A program made the position numbers and the translations under genes. A stretch of 30,212 nt of DNA. Origin: Actinomycetes bacterium. Its GTDB lineage: Bacteria; Actinomycetota; Thermoleophilia; Solirubrobacterales; 70-9. Below are positions 1 through 7,833 of this stretch, one piece after another. The stretch lies in contig JAEZIQ010000106.1 of the NCBI GenBank assembly GCA_023436605.1, forward strand, positions 1 to 30,212, written 5' to 3'. The notes under the pieces are model-generated. The model ran no database searches, was not told where the DNA came from, and saw only the letters and a program-made list of their open reading frames with translations. The first letter of the stretch is position 1. Every line of letters starts with the position of its first letter.

Positions 1-1212
1 ACCCCGGTTTGCGATCCGACGCTGGCGGATCACGATCACGTGGTTTTCAGCCAGAAACCTGGTTCCTTCCGGGACCAGAGCCGCCCTGAGCTCTCCCCGG
101 CCGACCGCTCCCACCACCCGGTTGACCACGATCGCCGGACCGATGAGCGGTGACTTGCCTCCCTCGCTCGTGTCGTAAAACCCCGGCTTCGAGGTGCCAT
201 CCCCGGTCCTGCCGGGACGCAGCCCGCCTTCGCCGATGCTGTGAGACCAGATCAGCGGCACTTTTCCCGGCCCGGGGCGATCACTCAGGCGATCACGGTT
301 CTCGTTCCAGATCACCTGGCCTGTCACCGCTTCGAGACCGAGTTCCCAGAGGGTGCTGCGACCTTCGAACTCGACCGCCAGACGGTCCGGATCGGAACTG
401 AAGATGGCCCGCCGGAATCCGGCCTCCGGCACCATCCGCTCGAACACGTACCCGGGGTGGGTCGGATTTCCGTCGCCACGGCCGGAAATCCGACCCACCG
501 GGTTGTTGAGTTCGGATCCCGGTTCGTTCCCGGTCTTGTGCTTTTCGAGGACGAGGAGCTGGACCGCGGTGTTTGCTCCTTCGAAGATTTCCGTTCCGTC
601 GAGGATCGTCAGGTCGCGAATCTCTCCCCGGCCGACCAGGTATTCACGCAAAGCTTCGAAGTAGGCGCCGCTGTTCATCGACGGGGGCACGATGTAGGCG
701 AGGGTGCCACCGGGACGAAGCTGCTCGAAGCCGACCTGAAAGAAAAGGGCAAAAATGTTCGGCCGGCCGGAGATCACCCCGGCGAACCGGGCGCGCTCGG
801 CCTGACCGAGGCGGAGCTGGAAATAGGGCGGATTGCCAATCACCAGGTCAAAACTCGCCGGATCGCCCTGCCCGCTCTCGAGCGCGGATCGCACCTCGAG
901 GCTCCCCTCCGGGACCAGCTCCCGCGCCGCCGCAAGAGCGTCGGCGTCAACATCCCATCCGGTCGCCTCCAGCGCAGGTTCCCGGTCGAGCACAGCCCTG
1001 AGCAACTCGCCGGTCCCCGCTCCGGGGTCGAGCACACGCATCCCTTTGGTCAACGTAACCCGGTCGATCAGCGCGTCCGCCACCTCGCGGGGAGTCATGT
1101 ACTGGCCCAGCGACTTCCGCTTGGCCCGATCGGCGGCATCGAGCCATTTCGAAGTCACCGCCGAGAGCCCGCTGCGAAGTCCGGACTGCGGCGCTTTGGG
1201 CGGCTTGCTCAC
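1..1212 (-). CDS. N6-adenine DNA methyltransferase, Eco57I/TaqI type (3' end truncated by window edge)
   Basis: The frame reads without a stop from a GTG at 1212 to base 1, so at least 404 residues are present and the C-terminus is missing. Visible motifs are SLGQYMTPREVADALIDR (about residues 34-51), typical of the N-terminus of N6-adenine methylases; the SAM-binding motif I DPGAGTG (62-68); and the catalytic motif IV NPPY (127-130). The C-terminal part resembles a target-recognition domain of the TaqI/Eco57I kind. It should transfer a methyl group from SAM to adenine in a DNA site. No restriction endonuclease is visible next to it, so whether it is orphan or a fused type IIG enzyme depends on the missing end. 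The GTG start is chosen because the conserved region begins about 30 residues later; its ribosome site is weak. A 17-bp perfect inverted repeat lies inside the gene (456-499). Confidence 0.85.
   Translation of the reverse strand, partial: MSKPPKAPQSGLRSGLSAVTSKWLDAADRAKRKSLGQYMTPREVADALIDRVTLTKGMRVLDPGAGTGELLRAVLDREPALEATGWDVDADALAAARELVPEGSLEVRSALESGQGDPASFDLVIGNPPYFQLRLGQAERARFAGVISGRPNIFALFFQVGFEQLRPGGTLAYIVPPSMNSGAYFEALREYLVGRGEIRDLTILDGTEIFEGANTAVQLLVLEKHKTGNEPGSELNNPVGRISGRGDGNPTHPGYVFERMVPEAGFRRAIFSSDPDRLAVEFEGRSTLWELGLEAVTGQVIWNENRDRLSDRPGPGKVPLIWSHSIGEGGLRPGRTGDGTSKPGFYDTSEGGKSPLIGPAIVVNRVVGAVGRGELRAALVPEGTRFLAENHVIVIRQRRIANRG
456..499. repeat. 17-bp perfect inverted repeat inside the methyltransferase gene
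   Basis: Arms 456-472 and 483-499 are exact reverse complements around a 10-base loop (473-482). The outer arm begins GGTGGGTCGGATTTCC. The segment stays in frame and encodes a Gly/Pro/Arg-rich stretch (NPVGRISGRGDGNPTHPG) between two ordinary parts of the protein. This looks more like an inserted palindromic element than a conserved fold, but that is inference. Confidence 0.8.
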
Positions 1213-1322
1213 GGCCGCGCCATCGTATCCGTCCGTGCAGCGGTCGCCCGGGCCGCAACTTCGATGACTTTCAGTGGTCTAAGCTTTCGGATTCCGCTAA
1301 TCACGATGAGAAAGGGGAGCGG

Positions 1323-3092
1323 GTGTCGCGCCTTGCCACGACCGGAATTTCCCTGTTCGTCTTTATCTTCGGAGCAGCTGTCGCCCCCGCTGCCCAAGCC
1401 CAGAAAATAGCCGCGTACCCGAGCCCGAACGTGAGGGTCGCCTCCGACGAGACCACGATCTCCTTTCGTGGCTTGAAGGCCAGCGCGCTCGGCAAGATCA
1501 CGGTCCGGGGGTCGAAGAGCGGAATGCACCGTGGCACCCTGCGCGCCCACTCGGACCGTCGCGGCGTCAGTTTCATTCCCGCGCGTGATTTCCGCGCCAA
1601 GGAGAAGGTGACCGTGACCTCGCAGCGTCACGCCTTTCTCGGCACCGGCCGCAAAGCGAAGAAGCAGTACTCCTTCGTGGTCGGTGAGCTCCTGCCGAAG
1701 GGATGGCGGGCTGAATCGCAGGTTCCGCCGGGAGGCGTGACCCCGCCGGAATGGACTACCTACAAGTCTTTCCCGCTCAAGGTCCCGAAGATCACGATCC
1801 GCCAGAAGTCTCCCGAGACGAGCGGCGGAGCGATCTTCCTCGCTCCACGGACCAACGGCCCGATGATCGTCGACAACGACGGTGAACTCATCTACTACCG
1901 CCCCGGCCAGCGGGTCACCGACTTCCGGGCCCAGAAGTACCGGGGCAAGCCGGTCCTGACCTGGTGGCGTCGGGCCCAGGTCGGCAAGCACATCGAAAGC
2001 AACTACGCGATTGCCGGCCCCGACTACAAGGTCATCAAGCGTTTCGAGGCCGGCAACGGCTACACCAGCGATCCGCATGAGTTCACGATGGCCAGCCCGA
2101 CCACCGCGTACGTCAACTCGTTTCGCAGCGTGATCATGGACCTGCGCAAGTACGGTGGACTGAAGCGGACCCCGGTGATGGACAACGTCGCCCAGGAAAT
2201 CGACCTCCGCACCGGCCAGGTGATCTGGGAATGGCATTCGCTCGGCAACATCCGGGTGCCCGAGACCTACATGCCGATCCCGCGCAAGATCACCAGGCCC
2301 TTCGACTACTTCCATCTCAACTCGATCGACCGGGACAAGGACGGCAACATGATCCTGTCCGCCCGCCACACCCGGGCGCTATACAAGGTGAACCGCGAGA
2401 CCGGCAAGGTCATGTGGCGGATGGGCGGCAAGGAGAACGACTTCAAGATCGGCAAGGGCATGTACTTCGCCTACCAGCACGATTTCCGGCGTCATCCCGA
2501 CGGGACCTACACGATGTTCGACAACGGAGCCGCCGGGGGGCCGCTGAAGACCGTCTCCAAGTTTGCCAAGGGCCTGCGCTTCCGGATCAACGAGCGCGCG
2601 AAGACGACGACCGTGCTCGAGAGCTTCGTTCACCCGGACCGGCTCGCCGCACCGAGCCAGGGCAATACGCAGGTGCTCCCGAACGGCAACGTCTTCGTCG
2701 GCTGGGGCCCGCGCACCTACTGCACCGAGTTCAACAAGAACGGCGAAGCGGTGTTCGACCTCTTCTACTCGGCGGTCAACGTGACCTACCGCTGCTACCG
2801 GGACCCCTGGACCGGCACCCCCAAGCCCAGCGCGATCGGTGTAAAGAGCGAGACCGAAGGCAACAACAGCCGCGTCTGGGTCAGCTGGAACGGCGACACC
2901 GAGGTCAGGACCTGGCGGGTACTGGCCGGTGGCGCAAAACTGGCAGTGGCCGGCGAAGCGCCTCGGACCGGCTTCGAAACCACGATTCCGGTCACCGGCC
3001 AACCGGCCCGGTTCCGACTGGTCGGCCTCGACGCTGAAGGAAAAGTGCTCGGGCGCTCGAGGGCCAACACCCTCGGGCAGCTGACCCGATGA
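1323..3092 (+). CDS. Secreted arylsulfotransferase-family (ASST) beta-propeller protein, copy 1
   Basis: This is a 589-residue protein with a signal peptide (about residues 1-26, ending AQAQ). An Ig-like N-terminal domain follows (about 28-120), then a beta-propeller of the arylsulfotransferase family. Propeller motifs include DPHEF (His252), WEWHSLGN (303-309), DYFHLNSID with His331, SARHT (347-350), MWRMGGK (364-370) and YQHD with His386. In the family, histidines of this kind bind and transfer sulfate from one phenolic ester to another; which one is catalytic here is not known. The GTG start is supported by AGGGGAG a few bases upstream and by the signal peptide that follows. The stop overlaps the next gene's start by 4 bases (ATGA), so the two paralogues are translationally coupled. 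The substrate is unknown. The protein should act outside the cell or at the envelope. Confidence 0.85.
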   Translation: MSRLATTGISLFVFIFGAAVAPAAQAQKIAAYPSPNVRVASDETTISFRGLKASALGKITVRGSKSGMHRGTLRAHSDRRGVSFIPARDFRAKEKVTVTSQRHAFLGTGRKAKKQYSFVVGELLPKGWRAESQVPPGGVTPPEWTTYKSFPLKVPKITIRQKSPETSGGAIFLAPRTNGPMIVDNDGELIYYRPGQRVTDFRAQKYRGKPVLTWWRRAQVGKHIESNYAIAGPDYKVIKRFEAGNGYTSDPHEFTMASPTTAYVNSFRSVIMDLRKYGGLKRTPVMDNVAQEIDLRTGQVIWEWHSLGNIRVPETYMPIPRKITRPFDYFHLNSIDRDKDGNMILSARHTRALYKVNRETGKVMWRMGGKENDFKIGKGMYFAYQHDFRRHPDGTYTMFDNGAAGGPLKTVSKFAKGLRFRINERAKTTTVLESFVHPDRLAAPSQGNTQVLPNGNVFVGWGPRTYCTEFNKNGEAVFDLFYSAVNVTYRCYRDPWTGTPKPSAIGVKSETEGNNSRVWVSWNGDTEVRTWRVLAGGAKLAVAGEAPRTGFETTIPVTGQPARFRLVGLDAEGKVLGRSRANTLGQLTR

Positions 3093-4849
3093 ACCGGCTG
3101 ATCCGCTACATCCTCCCTGCGGTCGTCCTGGCCCTCGCCGTTTCCGCTGCGCCGGCCTCGGCCAAGCCGATCGCCGCGTACCCCAGCCCGGGAACCACGC
3201 TGGCTTCACCGCTCGGCAACATCGCCCTGAACGGTGTGACCCGAGCCGCCCTGGGACCGATCACGGTGCGCGGTTCGCGCACCGGCATCCATCGGGGCAG
3301 GCTCCGCGCTTTCGGAGGCCCCGTCGGAGTCGCCTTCATTCCCAACCGTCCCTTTGCTTCCCGGGAGCGGGTGACCGTGACTTCCCCCAGACACACCTTT
3401 TACGGCACCGGCGGCAAGCACCAGTACTCCTTCCAGACCGGCGAGTTCCTGAAGACGAATCTCGGCCGCGACCCTTACAGCCCGGCCCAAGGCCAGAAGC
3501 CGCGGGCCTGGGTCAGCTACCGGACCCTGCCCCTGAAGGTGCCGAAGGTCGAAGTCAGGGTGAACCAGCCCGGCCGGAGCGAAGGCAAGATCTTCTACGC
3601 CCCGCGGACCAGCGGGCCGACCATCCTCGACGAGAACGGCGAACTCGTCTGGTACCGGCCCGGTCTCCGCGTGACCGACTTCCGGGCCCAGACCTACAAC
3701 GGGAAGCCGGTGCTGACCTGGTGGCGACGAGACACCTTCGGCCGCCGCGTCGACAGCAAGTTCGAGATGGCTCGCCCCGATTACCGGGTTTTCAAGCGCT
3801 TCGGGGGCGGTAACGGCTACACCGGGGACCCCCACGAGTTCAATCTGACCCCTCGCGGCACCGCGTACGTGACCGCCTACCGGACCGCCGTCATTGACAT
3901 GAGCCGGTTCGGTGGTCCCCGCCGGGGCCTGCTGCTCGACTACATCGGACAGGAGATCGACGTGGAGACCGGGCTGGTCGTGTGGGAGTGGCATCCGCTG
4001 GGCAACCTTCGCCTCACCCAGTCGTACCTTCCGATTCCGAAGCGGAACGTCCGTCCGTTCGACTGGTTCCACATGAACTCGATCAACGACGACAAAGACG
4101 GCAACATCCTGATCTCGGCCCGGCACACGCAGGCCCTCTACAAGATCAACCGCAGGACCGGCCGGATTATGTGGCAGGTCGGCGGCAAGGGATCGGACTT
4201 CAAACTTGGCAAGGGAGTGCGCTTCGGTTACCAGCACGACGTGCAGCGGACGGCCAGCGGTGCCCTGTCAATCTTCGACAACGGGGCCGGCGGCAAGCAC
4301 GGCAAGGTCAACCGGTTCTCGAGCGCCAAGCTTCTCCGGCTCGACCTGAGAAAGAAGCGGGTCACTCTGATCAAGGCCTACCGGAACCCGCGGGACGTGA
4401 TCTCCAACAGCCAGGGCAACACCCAGGTCAAGCCGAACGGCAACGTTTTCGTCGGCTGGGGTGATCGGAACGCCTGCACCGAGTTCGCCCCGAACGGTGA
4501 GGTCCTGTTCGACTTCACCTTCGCGGCCAAAACCGTTTCGTACCGCTGCTACAAGGATCCGTGGGTCGGCTCGCCGAGCCAGCCGATCGCAGTGAAAAGC
4601 GCCGCGAGCGGGACCGGGAGCCAGGTCTGGATGAGCTGGAACGGCGACACCCGGGTCACGAGCTGGCGGGTGCTGGCCGGAGATTCCGCCGGCGGGCTGG
4701 AGGCCGTCGCCACCGTCCCCCGTACCGGCTTCGAGACCGGAGTGACCCTCGCGCAGGCCCATCAGAAGTTCCGGGTGGTTGGACTCTCGGCCAAGGGAGA
4801 GGTCCTCGGCCGCTCCGAGCTGAACCAGCTGGGCGACCTGACCCGCTAG
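3089..4849 (+). CDS. Secreted arylsulfotransferase-family (ASST) beta-propeller protein, copy 2
   Basis: This 586-residue paralogue of the preceding protein has the same layout. The signal peptide ends near SAAPASAKP, and the same IAAYPSP motif starts the mature Ig-like domain. The propeller carries DPHEF, WEWHPLGN, DWFHMNSI, SARHTQALYKIN and YQHDVQR. The two proteins align along their whole length, so the pair arose by tandem duplication. They have diverged too far for the copy to be recent. The ATG start overlaps the upstream stop codon (ATGA). A GC-rich hairpin at 4939-4962 follows the gene. Sulfotransfer is the family role; the acceptor and donor cannot be read from the sequence, and some family members have only been annotated by similarity. 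Confidence 0.85.
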   Translation: MNRLIRYILPAVVLALAVSAAPASAKPIAAYPSPGTTLASPLGNIALNGVTRAALGPITVRGSRTGIHRGRLRAFGGPVGVAFIPNRPFASRERVTVTSPRHTFYGTGGKHQYSFQTGEFLKTNLGRDPYSPAQGQKPRAWVSYRTLPLKVPKVEVRVNQPGRSEGKIFYAPRTSGPTILDENGELVWYRPGLRVTDFRAQTYNGKPVLTWWRRDTFGRRVDSKFEMARPDYRVFKRFGGGNGYTGDPHEFNLTPRGTAYVTAYRTAVIDMSRFGGPRRGLLLDYIGQEIDVETGLVVWEWHPLGNLRLTQSYLPIPKRNVRPFDWFHMNSINDDKDGNILISARHTQALYKINRRTGRIMWQVGGKGSDFKLGKGVRFGYQHDVQRTASGALSIFDNGAGGKHGKVNRFSSAKLLRLDLRKKRVTLIKAYRNPRDVISNSQGNTQVKPNGNVFVGWGDRNACTEFAPNGEVLFDFTFAAKTVSYRCYKDPWVGSPSQPIAVKSAASGTGSQVWMSWNGDTRVTSWRVLAGDSAGGLEAVATVPRTGFETGVTLAQAHQKFRVVGLSAKGEVLGRSELNQLGDLTR

Positions 4850-4938
4850 CCGGGCCGGGAAGTCAACAGTTCCTGCCGGCGAGCGACAGGACCACAAACA
4901 CCAACAGAGCCGCTCCGCAGAGGGCCGCCCCGAATCTC

Positions 4939-4962
4939 CTCCCCCGGTCAGGAAAGGGGGAG
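4939..4962. terminator. GC-rich hairpin between convergent genes
   Basis: CTCCCCC (4939-4945) pairs with GGGGGAG (4956-4962) across a 10-base loop. It lies between the converging ends of the second ASST gene and the HAD gene. There is no T-run, so it is only a possible terminator. Confidence 0.35.
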
Positions 4963-4970
4963 AGAGATGC

Positions 4971-5657
4971 TCAGCCTCCGGCGCCCAGTTTCTTGACGGC
5001 GTCGCGGAAGGTCTTGACCTCCAGCGAAGGCTTCTTGCGACCGGCCAGCTTCTCACCGTGACGGTTGACCCAGATCACCGGGACCTTCATCTTGAGCAGC
5101 GGGGCGACGTCAGTGTCGTAATTCGAGCCGATGTGGAGCCAGCCCTTCTTGCCCCCGATCCGGCGGGCACATTCCTTGAAGTGCGTGTCGTCGGGCTTGT
5201 AGCTGCGGACCTGCTGGGCGGTCACGACCAGGTCGAGTTCGGTCCGCAGATGACGACGGGAAATGCCGAGCATCTTGTCGTCGATATTGCTGATGATGCC
5301 GACGTTGTACTTCTTCGCCAGGCGGTCCATCGCCGCGTTGGCTTCACGGAAAGGCATCCAGTAAGCGACGCTGTCAGGCAGGAACTGGGCCCGGGAAGGC
5401 TCGACTTCCCAGCCGATTTCACCGGCGACCTTGATGATCGTGCGGCGCAGAACCTCGGCGTAGAGCTCGTAGGAACCGGCCATGATTTCAGCCTGTACCT
5501 CGAAAAACCGGGCCATGAAGGCCTCGTTGTCAAAACTGAAGCCGTCTTTTGCGGCCTCTTTGGCGCAGGCTTCGGAGATGCCCTTCTCCCAGTCGATCAG
5601 GTCTCCGTAGCAGTCAGTGGTCACCCACTCGATGTTCTTCAGTGATGGCAGCGGCAT
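4971..5657 (-). CDS. HAD-superfamily hydrolase, type II haloacid-dehalogenase-like
   Basis: This 228-residue HAD phosphatase/dehalogenase-fold protein has nucleophile motif DCYGDLIDW (Asp15), motif II ISNID (Ser123), motif III Lys154 in SYKPD, and motif IV GSNYDTDV (Asn179, Asp181, Asp183). The GSNxxD form of motif IV resembles L-2-haloacid dehalogenases (SSNxxD) more than typical HAD phosphatases (GDxxND). However, the usual YGT after the nucleophile is YGD here, so the substrate is uncertain. No Shine-Dalgarno site precedes the ATG. A CATAAT box on the minus strand (5669-5674) sits so close to the start that the mRNA would be nearly leaderless. It is convergent with the ASST operon and divergent from sucC. 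Confidence 0.85.
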   Translation of the reverse strand: MPLPSLKNIEWVTTDCYGDLIDWEKGISEACAKEAAKDGFSFDNEAFMARFFEVQAEIMAGSYELYAEVLRRTIIKVAGEIGWEVEPSRAQFLPDSVAYWMPFREANAAMDRLAKKYNVGIISNIDDKMLGISRRHLRTELDLVVTAQQVRSYKPDDTHFKECARRIGGKKGWLHIGSNYDTDVAPLLKMKVPVIWVNRHGEKLAGRKKPSLEVKTFRDAVKKLGAGG

Positions 5658-5753
5658 GCGGGAAAGGCATTATGTCGAATAGAGTCCATCGTTGGCTTCG
5701 ACGTGGCCGCCCGCGCCTTCCGGAGTCGTTCAACACCTACCTCTGAAAAGGCT

Positions 5754-6914
5754 ATGGATCTCCTCGAATATCAGGGAAAAGAACTGTTTGCCCGCCACGG
5801 GCTTCCAGTCCCCAAAGGCGTTCACGCCTCAACCGCTGACGCCGCTGTCGACGCTTCTGAAACTCTCGGCTACCCCGTAGCCGTCAAGGCACAGGTACTG
5901 ATCGGTGGCCGCGGCAAGGCTGGCGGCATCAAGATCGCCAAGGACAGTGCCGAGGCCCACGAGTACGCCGGTGAGATCATCGGCATGGACATCATCGGCC
6001 CTCACGGCGAGGGACCGTTCAAGGTCCATGAGCTCTGGGTCGAGGCTGGCTCGGAAATCGAATCCGAGTTCTACGCCTCGGTCATCCTCGACCGTTCGGC
6101 GAAGAAGCTGATGGTCATGCTTTCCCGCATGGGCGGCATGGACGTCGAGGCAATCGCCGCCTCCGACCCGGACGCCCTGGTCAAGCAGCACGTCGACCCG
6201 CTCGCCGGACTCGGCGCAAGCGAGGCCAGGGAGATCGTCGCCAAGGCGAAGATCCCCGAGGAAGTCGCCGGCCAGGTGGCTGACGTGCTGGTCAAGCTGG
6301 TCGAGGTCGCCCAGGCCGAGGACGCCACGCTGATCGAGGTCAACCCGCTGATCGTCAACGCCGACGGCGAGGTAATCCTGCTCGACGCCAAGGTCACGAT
6401 CGACGGCAACGCGCTGTTCCGCCATCCCGAGCTGGAAGAGCTCCCCGAGAGCGCCGATCAGGATCCGCAGGAAGCGATGGCCAAGGAGAAAGGCCTGACC
6501 TACGTCTCGCTCGACGGCAACATCGGCATCCTCGGCAACGGCGCCGGGCTCTGCATGAGCACCCTCGACGTGGTCGCCCAGGCTGGCGGCCGTCCCGCCA
6601 ACTTCCTTGACGCCGGCGGCGGATCGAAGGCCGAAGCGATCATCGACGCGCTCGAAGTGATCACCTCGAACCCCGAGGTTTCGGCGATTCTCTTCAACAT
6701 CTTCGGCGGGATCACCCGCTGCGACGAAGTCGCCCGCGGCATCATCGAGGCAACCAACAAGATCGGCCTCGAACTGCCCCTGGTGGTCCGCCTCGACGGC
6801 ACCAACTCCGAGGAAGGCCTGGCCCTCCTGGCCGAAGCCGGACTCGACAACCTGCACCACGAAGCCACCATGCTCGGCGCCGCCAAGAAGGTCGTCGAAC
6901 TGGCCGGGAACTGA
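5754..6914 (+). CDS. sucC: Succinyl-CoA synthetase (ADP/GDP-forming), beta subunit
   Basis: The 386-residue product has the usual SucC length. The ATP-grasp N-terminus MDLLEYQGKELFARHG gives the start at 5754; the frame is open 17 codons further upstream but those codons are not family-like. The glycine-rich nucleotide loop GGRGKAGGIK lies near residue 50, the metal/nucleotide region EVNPL near 200, and the CoA-ligase domain ends with FNIFGGITRCDEVARGI. With SucD it converts succinyl-CoA to succinate in the TCA cycle, making ATP or GTP by substrate-level phosphorylation. sucD follows after 6 bases in one operon. The upstream ribosome site (AAAAGG) is modest. Confidence 0.97.
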   Translation: MDLLEYQGKELFARHGLPVPKGVHASTADAAVDASETLGYPVAVKAQVLIGGRGKAGGIKIAKDSAEAHEYAGEIIGMDIIGPHGEGPFKVHELWVEAGSEIESEFYASVILDRSAKKLMVMLSRMGGMDVEAIAASDPDALVKQHVDPLAGLGASEAREIVAKAKIPEEVAGQVADVLVKLVEVAQAEDATLIEVNPLIVNADGEVILLDAKVTIDGNALFRHPELEELPESADQDPQEAMAKEKGLTYVSLDGNIGILGNGAGLCMSTLDVVAQAGGRPANFLDAGGGSKAEAIIDALEVITSNPEVSAILFNIFGGITRCDEVARGIIEATNKIGLELPLVVRLDGTNSEEGLALLAEAGLDNLHHEATMLGAAKKVVELAGN

Positions 6915-6920
6915 GGACCG

Positions 6921-7796
6921 ATGAGCATCATCATTGACAACGACACGAAACTGGTCGTCTCCGGACTGACTGGACGCGAGGGCAGCTTCCACGGTCTCCG
7001 CAACCGCGACTACGGCACCCAGCTGGTCGCCGGCGTCACTCCCGGCAAGGGCGGTCAGGACGTCGAGGGCACCCCGATCTACGACACGATTAAGGAGTCG
7101 GTCGAAGAGGCCGGCGCCAACACCTCGATGATCTTGGTCCCCGCGAAGTTCGCCGCGGCCGCGATCAACGAGGCAATCGACTCGGGCGTCGACACGGTGA
7201 TCGCGATCACCGAGGGCATCCCGGTGATGGACATGCTGCCGACCTACTGGAAGGCCCGCGAAAAGGGTGTTCGCCTGATCGGGCCGAACTGCCCGGGGGT
7301 GCTTTCTCCCGGCAAGGCCAACGTCGGCATCATTCCCGCCCAGTTCTTCGACCAGGGCCGGATCGGCGTGGTCTCGAAGTCCGGCACCCTGACCTACCAG
7401 ATCGGCAACGAACTGAAGCAGGCCGGAGAGGGCAACTCGACCATCGTCGGCATCGGCGGTGACCCGATCGTCGGTTCCGACTTCATCGACATCCTCACCC
7501 TGTTCGAGAACGACCCCGAGACCGACATGATCGTCATGGTCGGCGAGATCGGTGGCGACGCAGAAGAGCGCGCCGCGGAATTCATCGCCGCCGAGATCTC
7601 GAAGCCCGTGGTGGCCTACATCGCCGGCTTCACCGCTCCTCCCGGCAAGCAGATGGGTCACGCCGGTGCGATCATCTCGGGATCTTCCGGGACCGCAAAG
7701 GCCAAGCAGGAAGCGCTCGAGGCGAAGGGCGTAAGGGTCGGGGAGAGCCCGACCGAAGCCGCGCAGATCGCGGTCGAAACCCTGCGGGCTCTCTAG
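6921..7796 (+). CDS. sucD: Succinyl-CoA synthetase, alpha subunit
   Basis: The 291-residue product carries the CoA-binding Rossmann domain (SGLTGREGSFH near residues 14-24), GPNCPGVLSPGKANVGI (121-137), and the phospho-acceptor His247 in KQMGHAGAIISG. That histidine carries phosphate between succinyl phosphate and the nucleotide bound by SucC. GAGGA just ahead of the ATG gives a clear ribosome site. It is the second gene of the sucCD operon; the next gene starts 37 bases later in the same direction. Confidence 0.97.
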   Translation: MSIIIDNDTKLVVSGLTGREGSFHGLRNRDYGTQLVAGVTPGKGGQDVEGTPIYDTIKESVEEAGANTSMILVPAKFAAAAINEAIDSGVDTVIAITEGIPVMDMLPTYWKAREKGVRLIGPNCPGVLSPGKANVGIIPAQFFDQGRIGVVSKSGTLTYQIGNELKQAGEGNSTIVGIGGDPIVGSDFIDILTLFENDPETDMIVMVGEIGGDAEERAAEFIAAEISKPVVAYIAGFTAPPGKQMGHAGAIISGSSGTAKAKQEALEAKGVRVGESPTEAAQIAVETLRAL

Positions 7797-7833
7797 CCCA
7801 CGTTTCATCGCGGTCAAGGGACCGCACCAAGGA

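Noticed and set aside
241..1410. Long plus-strand open frame of 389 codons
   Set aside because: It is the antisense of the methyltransferase, whose minus-strand frame carries clear catalytic motifs. High GC content makes such shadow frames common.
5829..7817. Minus-strand open frame of 662 codons across sucC-sucD
   Set aside because: sucC and sucD are certain on the plus strand. The minus frame is rich in Asp, Gly and Val repeats typical of antisense of GC-rich genes.
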